A DNA stretch of 64,000 bases from an uncultured Lachnoclostridium sp. (GCA_947369165.1 CANBKJ010000005.1:1-64000); one strand, 5' to 3'; shown: positions 1-9,052, counted from the first letter of the stretch. Notes: generated by a model from the sequence alone, not told the origin. Program-made: numbers and translations.

Positions 1-63
1 CTCCACGGCTTAAAGGTGTAAACTGACCAAACCTGTTTTTACTTCTCCATATATAACTTCCCC

Positions 64-417
64 TTACGACATCTTCGGCTTAAACACCAGTGCCGCCAGA
101 AAACTCAAAATCAACGCTCCAGCGATTCCCACCGCTGCCTGTTCCAGCCCACCGTAAAAGATTCCCACAAAGCCCTGGCTGTCCACAGCTTCCTTGACTC
201 CCTTAAATAACAGATGCCCAAAGCCGATCAGAGGAACCGTGGCTCCGGCCTTTGCCCAGTTAGCAAAGGGCTCGTAGAGGCGGACGGCACTCAGTACCGC
301 TCCCAGGCATACAAGAATGACCATAATCCGCCCAGGAAGAAGTTTTGTGTTGTCCATGACGATCTGCACCACCGCGCAGATGGCGCCGCCTACCAAAAAA
401 GTAATTAAATAATCCAT
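64..417 (-). CDS. spoVAE: Stage V sporulation protein AE (SpoVAE)
   Basis: This is a small, very hydrophobic protein of 117 aa with about four membrane segments. It matches the SpoVAE family by length and by the Gly-rich N-terminal helix (TFLVGGAICAVVQIVMD) and the central GATVPLIGFGHLLFKG stretch. SpoVA proteins sit in the inner forespore membrane and move dipicolinic acid with calcium into the spore and out at germination. It lies 15 bp downstream of spoVAD on the same strand, and its ATG is preceded by AAAGGAG. The family and neighbour agree. The gene next to it further downstream lies outside the window. Confidence 0.93.
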   Translation of the reverse strand: MDYLITFLVGGAICAVVQIVMDNTKLLPGRIMVILVCLGAVLSAVRLYEPFANWAKAGATVPLIGFGHLLFKGVKEAVDSQGFVGIFYGGLEQAAVGIAGALILSFLAALVFKPKMS

Positions 418-432
418 TTTCCTGCTCCTTTC

Positions 433-1470
433 CTACCGTGCGATCTCCAGCATTACCCCATGGGCGATGCCCGGTACACTATTTCCCTCGTTAAAACTGA
501 CCGTAGAGAGCAGCGCTCCCGTCGGCACAAAGAGAACCCGTTTCCATTCGTGCTTTCGCATTTTGTTGAGAATGTAACCTGTGAGGGTGATCGCACTACA
601 GCCGCAGCCGCTTCCACCGGCATTGGTATCCTGCTCTTCATTGTAGTAGATCTCCGTACCGCAGTCCATGTGCTGCTTACTGATATCATAACCATAGCCC
701 AGCAGCATATCTTTCAGAATACGCTGGCCGATGGTTCCCAGATCCCCGGTGATGATCTTATCATAATAATCCGGCTGGATGCCAAAGTCTTTTAGATTAT
801 TCAAAATACAGTCACAGGCTGCCGGAGCCATACACGCCCCCATGTTCATACTGTCCTTAATTCCATAGTCTGTGATCACCCCTGTTGTCAGTCCGGCGAT
901 CTGTACGTAACCCGTCTCTTTACGTTTCCAGTTGCCATCTCCTTTACCCAGCACCACGGCACCGCTTCCAGTCACCGTCCACGTGGAAGAGTAGGGTCGC
1001 TGGTTGCCATAAGCCAGGGGAAAACGGAACTGTTTTTCTGCGCTGGCAAAATGACTGGAAGTAAGCGCCACCACATAATCCGCAAAACCGCCCTCTACCA
1101 GCATAGATCCGATGCCCATGGATTCTCCCATGGTGGAGCAGGCACCGTACACTCCAAACATCGGAATATTAAAATTCATAATCCCGAAAGAGGTAGCGAT
1201 TAGCTGCCCCAGCAGATCCCCAGCGACAATATAGCGGATATCTCCGGGTTCCAGACCGGCATTGCGTATCGCGATGTCCGCTGCGATATGCTGCATCTTG
1301 CTCTCCGCCTCCTCCCAGGTATTGCCGCCAAAAAGCGGATCGGTCTCCACAAAATCAAAGTATTTTCCAAAGGCTCCATTTCCTTCTTTTTCTCCGGCCA
1401 CTGATGCTGCGCCGATGATACAGGGCGGAACCTCAAACTGGACACTTCGTTTTCCAACAGTTTTTTCCAT
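433..1470 (-). CDS. spoVAD: Stage V sporulation protein AD (SpoVAD)
   Basis: The protein has a thiolase-like fold (residues such as GAASVAG near the N terminus, GVYGACSTMGESM in the middle and a Gly-rich GGSGCGCSA segment near the C terminus), as expected for SpoVAD, the dipicolinate-binding component of the SpoVA channel. I chose the ATG at 1470 (345 aa) because GGAG sits 9 nt before it and the length fits the family. A longer frame reaches 1545 but its extra residues look unlike a SpoVAD N terminus. SpoVAC, usually the gene immediately upstream, is absent here; the upstream neighbour is secDF behind a terminator. Expression in the forespore is expected from the family, but I could not find a convincing sigma-G promoter. 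Confidence 0.93.
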   Translation of the reverse strand: MEKTVGKRSVQFEVPPCIIGAASVAGEKEGNGAFGKYFDFVETDPLFGGNTWEEAESKMQHIAADIAIRNAGLEPGDIRYIVAGDLLGQLIATSFGIMNFNIPMFGVYGACSTMGESMGIGSMLVEGGFADYVVALTSSHFASAEKQFRFPLAYGNQRPYSSTWTVTGSGAVVLGKGDGNWKRKETGYVQIAGLTTGVITDYGIKDSMNMGACMAPAACDCILNNLKDFGIQPDYYDKIITGDLGTIGQRILKDMLLGYGYDISKQHMDCGTEIYYNEEQDTNAGGSGCGCSAITLTGYILNKMRKHEWKRVLFVPTGALLSTVSFNEGNSVPGIAHGVMLEIAR

Positions 1471-1570
1471 ATCTTCATTCTCCATTCCGTGCACACTGAA
1501 TATCATACCGTATACCAGAAATACGCAGGTATTCTCCTTTATCATATAAGAACTTTCCTACTCAGATAAA

Positions 1571-1610
1571 AAAGATGCACATACCATTTTCCCATAGTAT
1601 GTGCATCTTT
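1571..1610 (-). terminator. Intrinsic terminator after secDF
   Basis: A perfect 14-bp stem (1571-1584 pairs with 1597-1610) with a 12-nt loop is followed on the minus strand by a run of T (CTTTTTTATC). It lies between the secDF stop and spoVAD, so it should end the secDF transcript and isolate the sporulation genes. Confidence 0.85.
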
Positions 1611-1646
1611 TCTATTTTCATCCATTGAAAAAATCAGGATTGTTAT

Positions 1647-3878
1647 TTATTTACTTTTCGCTTTCTTTTTGCTTATTTTGTTCAGGAAGAACCATATGGT
1701 ACCTGCCAGACATACGGAAGAATAACATCCGGATATGATACCTGCGATCAGTGGAATCGCAAACTGACGAACCGCATCTACACCCATGATCGCCAGAACC
1801 ACTACCATGATCAGCGTCGTAATAGAAGTATTGATACTTCTGCTCAGCGTCTGAGTGATACTTTCATTTACGATATCCGCAACCTCTGTACGGCTTCCCG
1901 CTTTCTTCCGGTTCTCACGAACACGGTCGAAGATAACGATGGTAGCATTGATGGAATAACCAACGATGGTAAGCATACATGCGATAAACGTACTTCCCAC
2001 AGAGATGAAAGCACTTCCCACTGCGTACACCATCAGCACGACAATCACGTCATGGATCAGTGCCAGTACGGAGCTGGCACCGAAAGCAAGGTTCTTGAAA
2101 CGGATCCAGATATAGATCAGCATACAGATCGCCGCAATGATAACCGCAATCACAGCATCTGTCTTCATTTCGTTACTTACCGAAGCTGAGATCGTCTCAA
2201 TCTCGATATTTTCTTTTGTCACACCATATTTTTCACCGATGGCAGTCACAACGGTCTTCTGCTGATCCTCTGTCAGATCCACCGTACGAATGATCAGTGT
2301 TCTCTCTCCGGCCACATCAGAAATCTCCGCATCCTGCACACCGGCTGCTGTCTTGACTGCATCGGTAACCTCGGTCTTGAAATCTGCACTGGCGTTTCCG
2401 CTGCCATCAAAACCCTGGGCATTTTCATCAAAGGTGATAGAGGTAGACGAACCACCCATAAAGTCAAGGCTGTAATTCAGAATCTGTCCGGTCTGCACTT
2501 TATTAAAGATCAGGCCTCCGATGCAGAGCAGGAACAGAGCTCCTGAAATAACAATATATTTTTTGAAATTTCCAACAAAATTGATTGCTTTTCTCTCTCT
2601 CTGGACACCAAAGAATTTCGGATTATCCAGTCCCAGACTGACCAAACCATACAGGATCCATCTGGTGACAAAGATCGCGGTGAACATGGAAAGAATAATA
2701 CCAATAGCAAGGGTCTGGGCAAATCCCATTACCGTTCCCGATCCCTTAATGTAGAGTACAACAGCGGCGATCAATGTCGTTACGTTACCGTCGATGATCG
2801 CGGAGAGCGCCTTCTCAAAACCGATCTTGATGGCCGACCGAACAGTCTTGCCAGTGGCAAGTTCCTCACGTATACGGGTAAATATAATACAGTTGGCATC
2901 CACCGCCATACCGATAGCAAGGATTACACCAGCGATACCCGGAAGGGTAAGGGTGACATTCAGGGCATTCAGGGCGAGCAGTGTGGCTGCCACATAAAGA
3001 ACCAGTGCGAGGGAAGCAGCAGCACCTGGCAGACGATACATCACAATCATAAAAATAATGACAAGGATAAATCCGATGAGACCTGCATAGAGGCTGGTCT
3101 CCAGTGATGTAAAGCCAAGTTTCGCTCCCACGATGTTGGAACGGATATTTTTTAGTTCCAGAGGAAGAGCACCGATACGAAGAGTAGCTGCCATATCCTC
3201 TGCGTCTGAATATTTATCAAAGCTTCCAGAAACAACAGCGACACCATCTGTGATCGCTGTCTGGATCACCGGTGAAGAAACCTCTTTGCCGTCATAGATA
3301 ATGGAAAGAGCTTCCCCTACGTGGTCACTGGTAACGTTGCCAAACTTTTTAGCGCCTTTTCCATTAAATGTGATCTTAACCACATTCTCTGCCACTCCGG
3401 TCTGGCTGTCCTGCTGGGTTGTCGCATCTGCGGAGGAGATCATAGATCCGTCCAGCAGTACTTTTTCTTTGTCATATGTGGCGGTTTTATCCTCAGCGAT
3501 CTGGCAGTCCGTCTGCAGCACAAATTCCAACGCGCCGGCTTTTCCCAGCTTGTCCAGCACTGCCTGGGGGTCCTCTACGTCCGGTACATCTACCGTGACG
3601 CGGTTGCTTCCCTCCTGGTACACAGATGCCTCTGTACTTTCATTTTCCACACGTTTCTGCATCTTATAAACCGTATCGCTCATCTCCTGAGCCGTCGGAT
3701 TCTCTTTGGTCGCCTCATAGGTGACACTGACACCTCCGGCAAGGTCGAGACCTAAACGGATATTTTGGGCACTTCCTCTTTTGCCTGCCCCAATACCTGT
3801 ATACGCTACCACACCCATAGCGGCAGTCACAAGCAAAATAAGCAAAATCTGAAAGATCCCTTTCGTCTTACTATTCAT
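1647..3878 (-). CDS. secDF: Protein translocase subunit SecDF (fused SecD-SecF)
   Basis: This 743-aa membrane protein carries a SecD half (N-terminal helix, long extracytoplasmic P1 domain, then a cluster of helices beginning near IRSNIVGAKLGFTSLETSL) and a SecF half starting near residue 440 (NFVGNFKKYIVISG, LDFMGGSS, later VGYSINATIVIFDRVRENRKK). SecDF works with SecYEG and uses the proton or sodium gradient to pull secreted proteins across the membrane. The fused form is common in Bacillota. It has its own promoter at 3914-3942 and an AAAAGGAG ribosome site. In several clostridia secD/secF lies beside the SCIFF genes; here those genes are about 23 kb away. Confidence 0.96.
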   Translation of the reverse strand: MNSKTKGIFQILLILLVTAAMGVVAYTGIGAGKRGSAQNIRLGLDLAGGVSVTYEATKENPTAQEMSDTVYKMQKRVENESTEASVYQEGSNRVTVDVPDVEDPQAVLDKLGKAGALEFVLQTDCQIAEDKTATYDKEKVLLDGSMISSADATTQQDSQTGVAENVVKITFNGKGAKKFGNVTSDHVGEALSIIYDGKEVSSPVIQTAITDGVAVVSGSFDKYSDAEDMAATLRIGALPLELKNIRSNIVGAKLGFTSLETSLYAGLIGFILVIIFMIVMYRLPGAAASLALVLYVAATLLALNALNVTLTLPGIAGVILAIGMAVDANCIIFTRIREELATGKTVRSAIKIGFEKALSAIIDGNVTTLIAAVVLYIKGSGTVMGFAQTLAIGIILSMFTAIFVTRWILYGLVSLGLDNPKFFGVQRERKAINFVGNFKKYIVISGALFLLCIGGLIFNKVQTGQILNYSLDFMGGSSTSITFDENAQGFDGSGNASADFKTEVTDAVKTAAGVQDAEISDVAGERTLIIRTVDLTEDQQKTVVTAIGEKYGVTKENIEIETISASVSNEMKTDAVIAVIIAAICMLIYIWIRFKNLAFGASSVLALIHDVIVVLMVYAVGSAFISVGSTFIACMLTIVGYSINATIVIFDRVRENRKKAGSRTEVADIVNESITQTLSRSINTSITTLIMVVVLAIMGVDAVRQFAIPLIAGIISGCYSSVCLAGTIWFFLNKISKKKAKSK

Positions 3879-3913
3879 TGTGAAAATCTCCTTTTCTAAA
3901 AATGTACCTAAAA

Positions 3914-3942
3914 ATTATAGCACAAACAAGCATTTACTTCAA
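3914..3942 (-). promoter_or_regulatory. SigA-type promoter for secDF
   Basis: On the minus strand TTGAAG (3937-3942) and TATAAT (3914-3919) are separated by exactly 17 nt, 36 bp ahead of the secDF start. Both boxes are close to the vegetative consensus. Confidence 0.8.
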
Positions 3943-4002
3943 GTAAAACTCGATAAACATTGAAAACAGCACACAATTGTGATGAACAACCATTTTCCGC
4001 GG

Positions 4003-4476
4003 TTATCCGTCCTTTTCCCTTTTTCGCAGCCGGAGTTCCCGAAAAAAGCCGCTCATCATCTGGCTGCACTCCTCTTCCAAAATTCCCTGTTCCACCTCCA
4101 CTCTGTGATTAAATCCCTCCATCTGCAGAAGATTCACCACGGAACCGGCACAACCTGCTTTTGGATTCATGCTGCCGATGACAACCTTAGGGATCCGCGC
4201 CTGCACGATCGCCCCGGCGCACATCGGGCATGGCTCCAGGGTCACGTACATGGTACACCCCTCCAGCCTCCAGTCCCCCAGAACTTTGCTCGCCTTATGT
4301 ATGGCACTGATCTCTGCGTGGGCAAGAGTATTTTTTTTCTCATTGCGCTTATTATAACCACGGGCAATGATCTTCCCCTCCCAGACAATCACGCACCCAA
4401 TAGGCGTTTCCATTTTTCCATAAGCCTTCTTTGCCTGACGGAGCGCCTCCCGCATAAAAGTTTCATCCGTACTCAT
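4003..4476 (-). CDS. tadA: tRNA-specific adenosine deaminase TadA
   Basis: This is a CMP/dCMP-deaminase-fold enzyme of 157 aa that converts A34 to inosine in tRNA-Arg(ACG). The zinc ligands and catalytic Glu are present as HAE (residues 53-55) and PCPMC (82-86). The start at 4476 is fixed by GGAGG 6 nt upstream; a longer frame to 4515 has no such signal. It is transcribed from a near-consensus promoter (4506-4534) that diverges from the Mrp operon. In many Bacillota tadA is followed by the SRP RNA gene and dnaX; I see neither in the gap before secDF. Confidence 0.95.
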   Translation of the reverse strand: MSTDETFMREALRQAKKAYGKMETPIGCVIVWEGKIIARGYNKRNEKKNTLAHAEISAIHKASKVLGDWRLEGCTMYVTLEPCPMCAGAIVQARIPKVVIGSMNPKAGCAGSVVNLLQMEGFNHRVEVEQGILEEECSQMMSGFFRELRLRKREKDG

Positions 4477-4505
4477 CGCTGTCCTCCATGATAAAATGTA
4501 AAAAT

Positions 4506-4534
4506 ATTGTAGCACAAGTATCTGACAGCGTCAA
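4506..4534 (-). promoter_or_regulatory. SigA-type promoter for tadA
   Basis: On the minus strand TTGACG (4529-4534), a 17-nt spacer and TACAAT (4506-4511) precede the tadA ribosome site by about 20 nt. Confidence 0.8.
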
Positions 4535-4552
4535 TTTTTCCTTATGAACCGG

Positions 4553-4581
4553 TTGCAAACCTCACATGAATCTATTATAAT
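4553..4581 (+). promoter_or_regulatory. SigA-type promoter for the Mrp/Mbh operon
   Basis: TTGCAA (4553-4558), a 17-nt spacer and a perfect TATAAT (4576-4581) lie 37 bp before the first gene of the antiporter operon. The spacing and boxes are near ideal, so constitutive strong expression is plausible. Confidence 0.83.
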
Positions 4582-4618
4582 AAGCAGAAGAACAAATGAA
4601 TGTGAGAGGAACCTGGCA

Positions 4619-5092
4619 ATGTATATACTTTTCCTATTGTTTTGGATACTTTTAAATGGAAAACTAAATCTGGAGATTTTTCTTTTCGGCGTATGTATCT
4701 CGCTGGCAGTCTATCTATTCTGCTGCAAATTTCTCGGCTATTCCCCCAAAAAGGATCTGATCTTTGCCCGCATATCACTGTATGCCCTGGGATATGCTTT
4801 TCTTCTCGTGGCAGAAATCGTCAAGGCGAATATCGGGGTATTAAAAGAGATCTATACCGAAAAAACCGAAATAGAACCCTGTGTGGTGGAATTTATATCT
4901 CCCTTTGAATCAGAGGTTTTGAATGTCATACTGGCAGATTCCATTACCCTGACACCGGGAACCATCACCGTGGAGCTTTCCGGCAGAAAATTTACCATAC
5001 ACTGTCTGGACAAGTCCATGTCGGAGGATCTGGACTGCTCTTCCTTTGTCACATTGTTACAGAAAATAGATCACTGCATAAACGCAAGCTGA
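4619..5092 (+). CDS. mrpE: Mrp-type Na+/H+ antiporter subunit E
   Basis: The product is about 157 aa with two N-terminal membrane helices and a soluble C-terminal domain. The family signature around ILADSITLTPGTITVEL is clear. MrpE is the small assembly subunit of the multi-subunit monovalent cation/proton antiporter. The ATG at 4619 is chosen because the preceding frame (from 4544) overlaps the promoter and AGAGGA lies just before MYILFLLFW. It is the first gene of a ten-gene operon running to 14012. Confidence 0.92.
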   Translation: MYILFLLFWILLNGKLNLEIFLFGVCISLAVYLFCCKFLGYSPKKDLIFARISLYALGYAFLLVAEIVKANIGVLKEIYTEKTEIEPCVVEFISPFESEVLNVILADSITLTPGTITVELSGRKFTIHCLDKSMSEDLDCSSFVTLLQKIDHCINAS

Positions 5093-5132
5093 TCATTCAT
5101 CATAGAACGGAAGACTGACAGAAGGAGATATC

Positions 5133-5441
5133 ATGTTGCAGACTATACAATCGACTTTTTTTACCGGGGTGCTTATCCTGCTTTCCCTGTGCATCATCGC
5201 CTGTCTCATAGCAGCCATCAAGGGACCGTCTCTGGGAGACCGCATGGTGGCGGCAAATATGACCGGAACACTGACCATCATTGCCATCTGCGTCCTCGCC
5301 TGGCATCTGAATGAAGGATGGCTGGTGGACGTAGCTCTGATTTATGCCATGCTGAGTTTTATCGCAGTAGTCGTCCTGACAAAGATCTTTATCGGCAGCT
5401 ACAAATCTGGTTCGGAAGAGGATGAGGACGATCCCCGGTGA
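5133..5441 (+). CDS. mrpF: Mrp-type antiporter subunit F
   Basis: The 102-aa protein has three predicted membrane helices. The sequence KGPSLGDRMVAANMTGTL and the following LVDVALIYAMLSF stretch are typical of MrpF/MnhF/PhaF. It is a core small subunit that packs between the channel subunits. AAGGAG lies 7 nt before the ATG. It follows mrpE by 40 bp. Confidence 0.92.
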   Translation: MLQTIQSTFFTGVLILLSLCIIACLIAAIKGPSLGDRMVAANMTGTLTIIAICVLAWHLNEGWLVDVALIYAMLSFIAVVVLTKIFIGSYKSGSEEDEDDPR

Positions 5442-5515
5442 TATATCTATCATAAAATAATGCGAAAAGAAGCCGGGAATGCTCTTATGCTGACGGCTTC
5501 GGAATGGAGAATACT

Positions 5516-5821
5516 ATGGAATGGTTACGATTCGCCATCGCAGCACTGCTTATCCTTGGCGGTATTTTTACCGCTATATCGGCGGCGATCGGCGTATTCA
5601 AATTTAAGGAATGCCTCACAAGAATGCATGCGGCAGCCATGGGGGACACCCTCGCCCTGGCACTGGTCCTGATGGGACTTGTCCTTCTCTTTGGCATATC
5701 CTTCACCTCTTTGAAACTGGTGCTTGTGATCGTCTTTTTATGGCTGGCAAGCCCCGTATCCAGTCATCTGATCGCTCAGATGATGTATGAAAGGAAGAAA
5801 AGGGAACATGACAATATTTAG
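5516..5821 (+). CDS. mrpG: Mrp-type antiporter subunit G
   Basis: The protein is about 101 aa with three membrane helices and the family motif FKECLTRMHAAAMGDTLALAL. I prefer the ATG at 5516, which has GGAGA 5 nt upstream; an in-frame ATG at 5504 would add four residues but has no clear ribosome site. Its last codons overlap the start of the next gene, indicating coupled translation. Confidence 0.9.
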   Translation: MEWLRFAIAALLILGGIFTAISAAIGVFKFKECLTRMHAAAMGDTLALALVLMGLVLLFGISFTSLKLVLVIVFLWLASPVSSHLIAQMMYERKKREHDNI

Positions 5822-6110
5822 CCTGATACTCGTTGTATTTCTTATCCTGTGTGCTGTCGCTGTATGCCTGAATAAAAATCTTCTGACATCCATCGTGATC
5901 TTTATGTCATACAGCGTGATCATGTGCATCCTCTGGATCATTCTGGAATCCCCGGATCTCGCCGTCACAGAAGCCGCGGTGGGTGCCGGCGTTACCAGTG
6001 TGCTCTTTTTTGTAACCCTGAAACGGATCCATGCCATCAACACAGATGAGCGCAGCGAAAAAGAATCCACGGACAATACAGATGAACAGAAAGAGGCAGA
6101 ACGATCATGA
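5808..6110 (+). CDS. MbhD/DUF4040-type antiporter subunit
   Basis: This 100-aa protein has three helices. The segment ILESPDLAVTEAAVGAGVTSVLFF is the hallmark of the MbhD (DUF4040) domain, which in classical Mrp systems is the C-terminal part of MrpA and in membrane-bound hydrogenases is a separate subunit. Here it is stand-alone. The start at 5808 overlaps mrpG by 14 bp. The highly charged tail (residues about 78-100) is probably cytoplasmic. Confidence 0.85.
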   Translation: MTIFSLILVVFLILCAVAVCLNKNLLTSIVIFMSYSVIMCILWIILESPDLAVTEAAVGAGVTSVLFFVTLKRIHAINTDERSEKESTDNTDEQKEAERS

Positions 6111-7105
6111 GTAAACCGAGAAAAGATTATGAGAAAACATGGTGGCGCAGGCTGGAGCGCTTTGTGGACGGAGAGCGCATTGAAGTTCATGAGTATCATG
6201 ATATTTTTGATGAAAATCCATCTTTTTTAAAAGATGATATGCAGAAGCTGGATCCTGTGACGCCACACAAAAAAAAGAAATCTGAATGGCCGGAACGTCT
6301 TGATACGCTGAAAGAGCTGTATAACCGATATGAAAAATGGCCAGAAACCAAAGGGATCACGATTTTCAAGCGAATCTACGGCTGCATGGCTGTGCTTTTT
6401 TGTCTTGCGCTGATCACCGTACTCCTGTTTACAGTATCCAATCTCCCCACCTTTGGAAGTGCAGATAATCCAGCTTCCAATGAGGTAGTGCAGCGATACA
6501 TCGAAGAAGGTCTTGCAGAGACCGGCGCCGTCAATATCGTGGCGGGGATGATCCTTGACTACCGTGCTTTTGACACACTGGGAGAATCCCACGTGCTCTT
6601 TATCGCCGCCACCTGTGTGATGATTCTTCTGCGCGCGGACAAGCATGGGCAGAAACATACCATGAAAAAAGTTAAAACGCCCCAGGCTAAGCCGGATCCG
6701 ATCCTGAAAGCGGCAGCGACCCTGCTCACCCCCTTTATCCTGATCTTTGGAATTTATATTGTGCTGAACGGACATCTTTCTCCCGGAGGAGGCTTTTCCG
6801 GGGGAGCTATCATCGGTGCGGGACTGATCCTGGCGGCAAATGCCTTTGGCTTTGAACAGACTGGCAGGTTTTTCACGCGGAAAACCTATTCTGTCGTATC
6901 CTTATTTGCCCTGTTGTTTTATTCCGCCGCGAAAAGTTATTCTTTTTACACCGGCGCCAACCATATCGAAAGCATCATCCCCAAGGGCACTCCCGGCGCC
7001 ATTTTGAGCAGCGGTTTGATCCTACCCCTGAACATCTGTGTCGGCATGGTAGTAGCCTGTACGATGTACGGATTTTACTCTCTGTTTAAAAAGGGGGAAT
7101 TATAG
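6107..7105 (+). CDS. mrpB: Fused MbhE-like and MrpB-type antiporter subunit
   Basis: The 332-aa product starts with about 90 charged, apparently cytoplasmic residues, followed by an MbhE-like part (one helix, a loop, then ETGAVNIVAGMILDYRAFDT and a second helix) and an MrpB/MnhB domain from about residue 205 with the diagnostic HLSPGGGFSGGAIIGAG. In classical systems the MbhE part belongs to MrpA. The soluble N-terminal extension is unusual and I do not recognise it. The ATG overlaps the preceding stop codon (ATGA). It precedes mrpC with no gap. Confidence 0.88.
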   Translation: MSKPRKDYEKTWWRRLERFVDGERIEVHEYHDIFDENPSFLKDDMQKLDPVTPHKKKKSEWPERLDTLKELYNRYEKWPETKGITIFKRIYGCMAVLFCLALITVLLFTVSNLPTFGSADNPASNEVVQRYIEEGLAETGAVNIVAGMILDYRAFDTLGESHVLFIAATCVMILLRADKHGQKHTMKKVKTPQAKPDPILKAAATLLTPFILIFGIYIVLNGHLSPGGGFSGGAIIGAGLILAANAFGFEQTGRFFTRKTYSVVSLFALLFYSAAKSYSFYTGANHIESIIPKGTPGAILSSGLILPLNICVGMVVACTMYGFYSLFKKGEL

Positions 7106-7498
7106 ATGAACAACACAATATTTACGAATTACTATGAAGTGGCAGCTGTCATCCTTTTTGGAATCGGTCTGACTACCCTTCTTCTTCATAAAAATCTAAT
7201 CAAAAAAATTATGGGATTTAATATTATGGATACAGCGATTTATCTGTTCCTGACTTCTAAAGGCTACATTATGAGTCACCTGGCACCGATCCTGGTGGGA
7301 ACAGATATTCCGAATCCTTCCGGGAATGCCGTTAAAACATATACAAACCCGATTCCAAGCGGACTCGTACTGACAGGAATCGTTGTCTCCGTCAGCGTCA
7401 CAGCACTGATGCTCGCCATCACTGTCCGCCTTTACAAACGATATGGCACGCTGGATATCGACCAGATCGCCCTGAGTGCCAAGAGAGAGGAGATTTAG
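7106..7498 (+). CDS. mrpC: Mrp-type antiporter subunit C (NuoK-like)
   Basis: The 130-aa product has three membrane helices and resembles NuoK. KNLIKKIMGFNIMDTAIYLFL and DIPNPSGNAVKTYTNPIPSG, then ALVLTGIVV-type sequence, are characteristic of MrpC. The subunit forms part of the proton path next to the antiporter-like subunits. It begins directly after the mrpB stop and ends just before the next start. Confidence 0.92.
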   Translation: MNNTIFTNYYEVAAVILFGIGLTTLLLHKNLIKKIMGFNIMDTAIYLFLTSKGYIMSHLAPILVGTDIPNPSGNAVKTYTNPIPSGLVLTGIVVSVSVTALMLAITVRLYKRYGTLDIDQIALSAKREEI

Positions 7499-7499
7499 C

Positions 7500-8990
7500 A
7501 TGAGCCTGGTTCAGAACTTTCCTTTTTTCAATATTATCATGTGCCTGGCTGGCGGCGTCACCTGTTCTGTCCTCAGGGGAAAATACGCAAGGCGTCTGAC
7601 CATGGGACTTTTGACCGTAATTCTTTGTATGTCCGCCTTTGTACTCGCCTTTGTGTTCCGGACCGGTGAAAGTTATACCTTTATGATGGGGCACTTTCCG
7701 GCGCCCTGGGGCAACGAGATCCGGGTAGGAATCTTAGAGGCACTGATGGCTGTCTTTTTCAGCCTGATTATGATCCTCTCCATCCTCGGAGGGGGCAAGT
7801 ACATTCTCTCTGACATCATAGAGACGAAACAAAATCTTTTCTATGTACTTATCAACCTTATGATGAGCTCCCTGCTGGCGCTCATCTATACCAATGATCT
7901 CTTTACCGCCTATGTATTCATAGAGATCAATACGATCGCTGCCGGAGGACTGATCTTGATCCGGGATACCGGACATACCCTGGTGGCAGCTACCAAGTAC
8001 ATGATCATGAGCCTGATCGGTTCCGGTCTGATCCTCATAGGACTTTCCATGCTTTATGGGATCACCGGACATCTTCTCATGTCAAACATACATGAAAGTG
8101 TGATTCAGATCAACACCAACGGGCAGTATACCATTCCCCTCACAGTTATCATCGTATTTATCTGTGTAGGCCTGGCGATCAAGTCCGCGCTGTTTCCCTT
8201 TCATTCCTGGCTTCCGGATGCCTACAGCTACGGAACGGCGGCTTCCAGCGCCATTCTCTCCAGCCTGGTATCCAAGAGCTACATCTTTTTGCTGATCAAG
8301 ATATTCTACCGTGTCATCGGTCTGGATATCATCATGCACTACCATGTAGAAAATATCCTGTTCATTTTCGCGATCCTCGGCATGATCCTGGGGTCTGTCA
8401 GCGCCATCCACCAGATGGACATAAGGAGAATGATCGCATTTTCTTCGGTGGCGCAGATCGGCTATATCTACATGGGCATCGGACTGGACACAGAGGCGGG
8501 TATTCTCGCCGCCCTCTTCCATGTCATCTCCCATGCGGCATCCAAGTCCCTGCTGTTTATCTCTGCCAGAGGACTGTCGGAAGTATCAGGAAACAGCAAG
8601 CTGTTTCCTGACTTAAAGGGCGCCGGCTATCGGAACATCATCGCCGGTATCGGTTTCAGTACGGGAGCTCTCTCGATGATCGGCATCCCTCTCTTTGCCG
8701 GGTTTACCTCCAAGGTTTACTTTGCCCTGGCCACTCTGGAGTCCTCGCCTTTTAAGCTCTGGACTGCCATGATCGCCCTGGCCATCAGTACGGTGCTGAA
8801 TGCCGTGTATTTTTTACACACAGTATTAACCATATATACACCGGTTAACAAGACAGACCGCATCGGGTTCCGGGCAAAACGGCAGTTTACCCTTGCCATC
8901 CTGCTGTTTGTCCTTCTGAACCTGTTTCTGGGAATTGGTTCCAACCTCGTATGGCAGACGATCCAGTTGGGAACCGACATGTTTATATAA
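7500..8990 (+). CDS. mrpD: Mrp/complex I antiporter-like subunit (NuoN/MrpD type), copy 1
   Basis: This is a 496-aa protein with about 14 membrane helices of the proton-conducting complex I/Mrp family. The key ion-path residues are conserved: Glu142 in YVFIEINTI and Lys228 in GLAIKSALFPFHSWLPDAYS. The ATG at 7500 has AGAGAGGAG upstream and overlaps the end of mrpC closely. It is the first of four such paralogues in tandem. Classical Mrp operons have only two (MrpA and MrpD), so its individual role cannot be told from sequence. Confidence 0.9.
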   Translation: MSLVQNFPFFNIIMCLAGGVTCSVLRGKYARRLTMGLLTVILCMSAFVLAFVFRTGESYTFMMGHFPAPWGNEIRVGILEALMAVFFSLIMILSILGGGKYILSDIIETKQNLFYVLINLMMSSLLALIYTNDLFTAYVFIEINTIAAGGLILIRDTGHTLVAATKYMIMSLIGSGLILIGLSMLYGITGHLLMSNIHESVIQINTNGQYTIPLTVIIVFICVGLAIKSALFPFHSWLPDAYSYGTAASSAILSSLVSKSYIFLLIKIFYRVIGLDIIMHYHVENILFIFAILGMILGSVSAIHQMDIRRMIAFSSVAQIGYIYMGIGLDTEAGILAALFHVISHAASKSLLFISARGLSEVSGNSKLFPDLKGAGYRNIIAGIGFSTGALSMIGIPLFAGFTSKVYFALATLESSPFKLWTAMIALAISTVLNAVYFLHTVLTIYTPVNKTDRIGFRAKRQFTLAILLFVLLNLFLGIGSNLVWQTIQLGTDMFI

Positions 8991-8993
8991 ATA

Positions 8994-9052
8994 AAGGTGC
9001 GGCTGAGAACCGCGCAATTTCTCCGCGAACTGGAGACTTTCCTACTTAGATA
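8994..9052 (+). repeat. Intergenic two-module repeat (copy within the Mrp operon)
   Basis: The 127-bp gap between two antiporter genes holds a G+C-rich small hairpin (GGTGCGGCTGAGAACCGCGC, from 8996) followed by CTCCGCGAACTGGAGACTTT and CCTACTTAGATAA (to 9052). Both modules recur elsewhere in the window (around 17696, 42157, 42246, 47440 and 62801). Function is unknown. Confidence 0.6.

Noticed and set aside
3879..4002. SRP RNA gene expected beside tadA
   Set aside because: The 124-bp gap has no conserved SRP RNA loop sequence; it contains the secDF promoter only.
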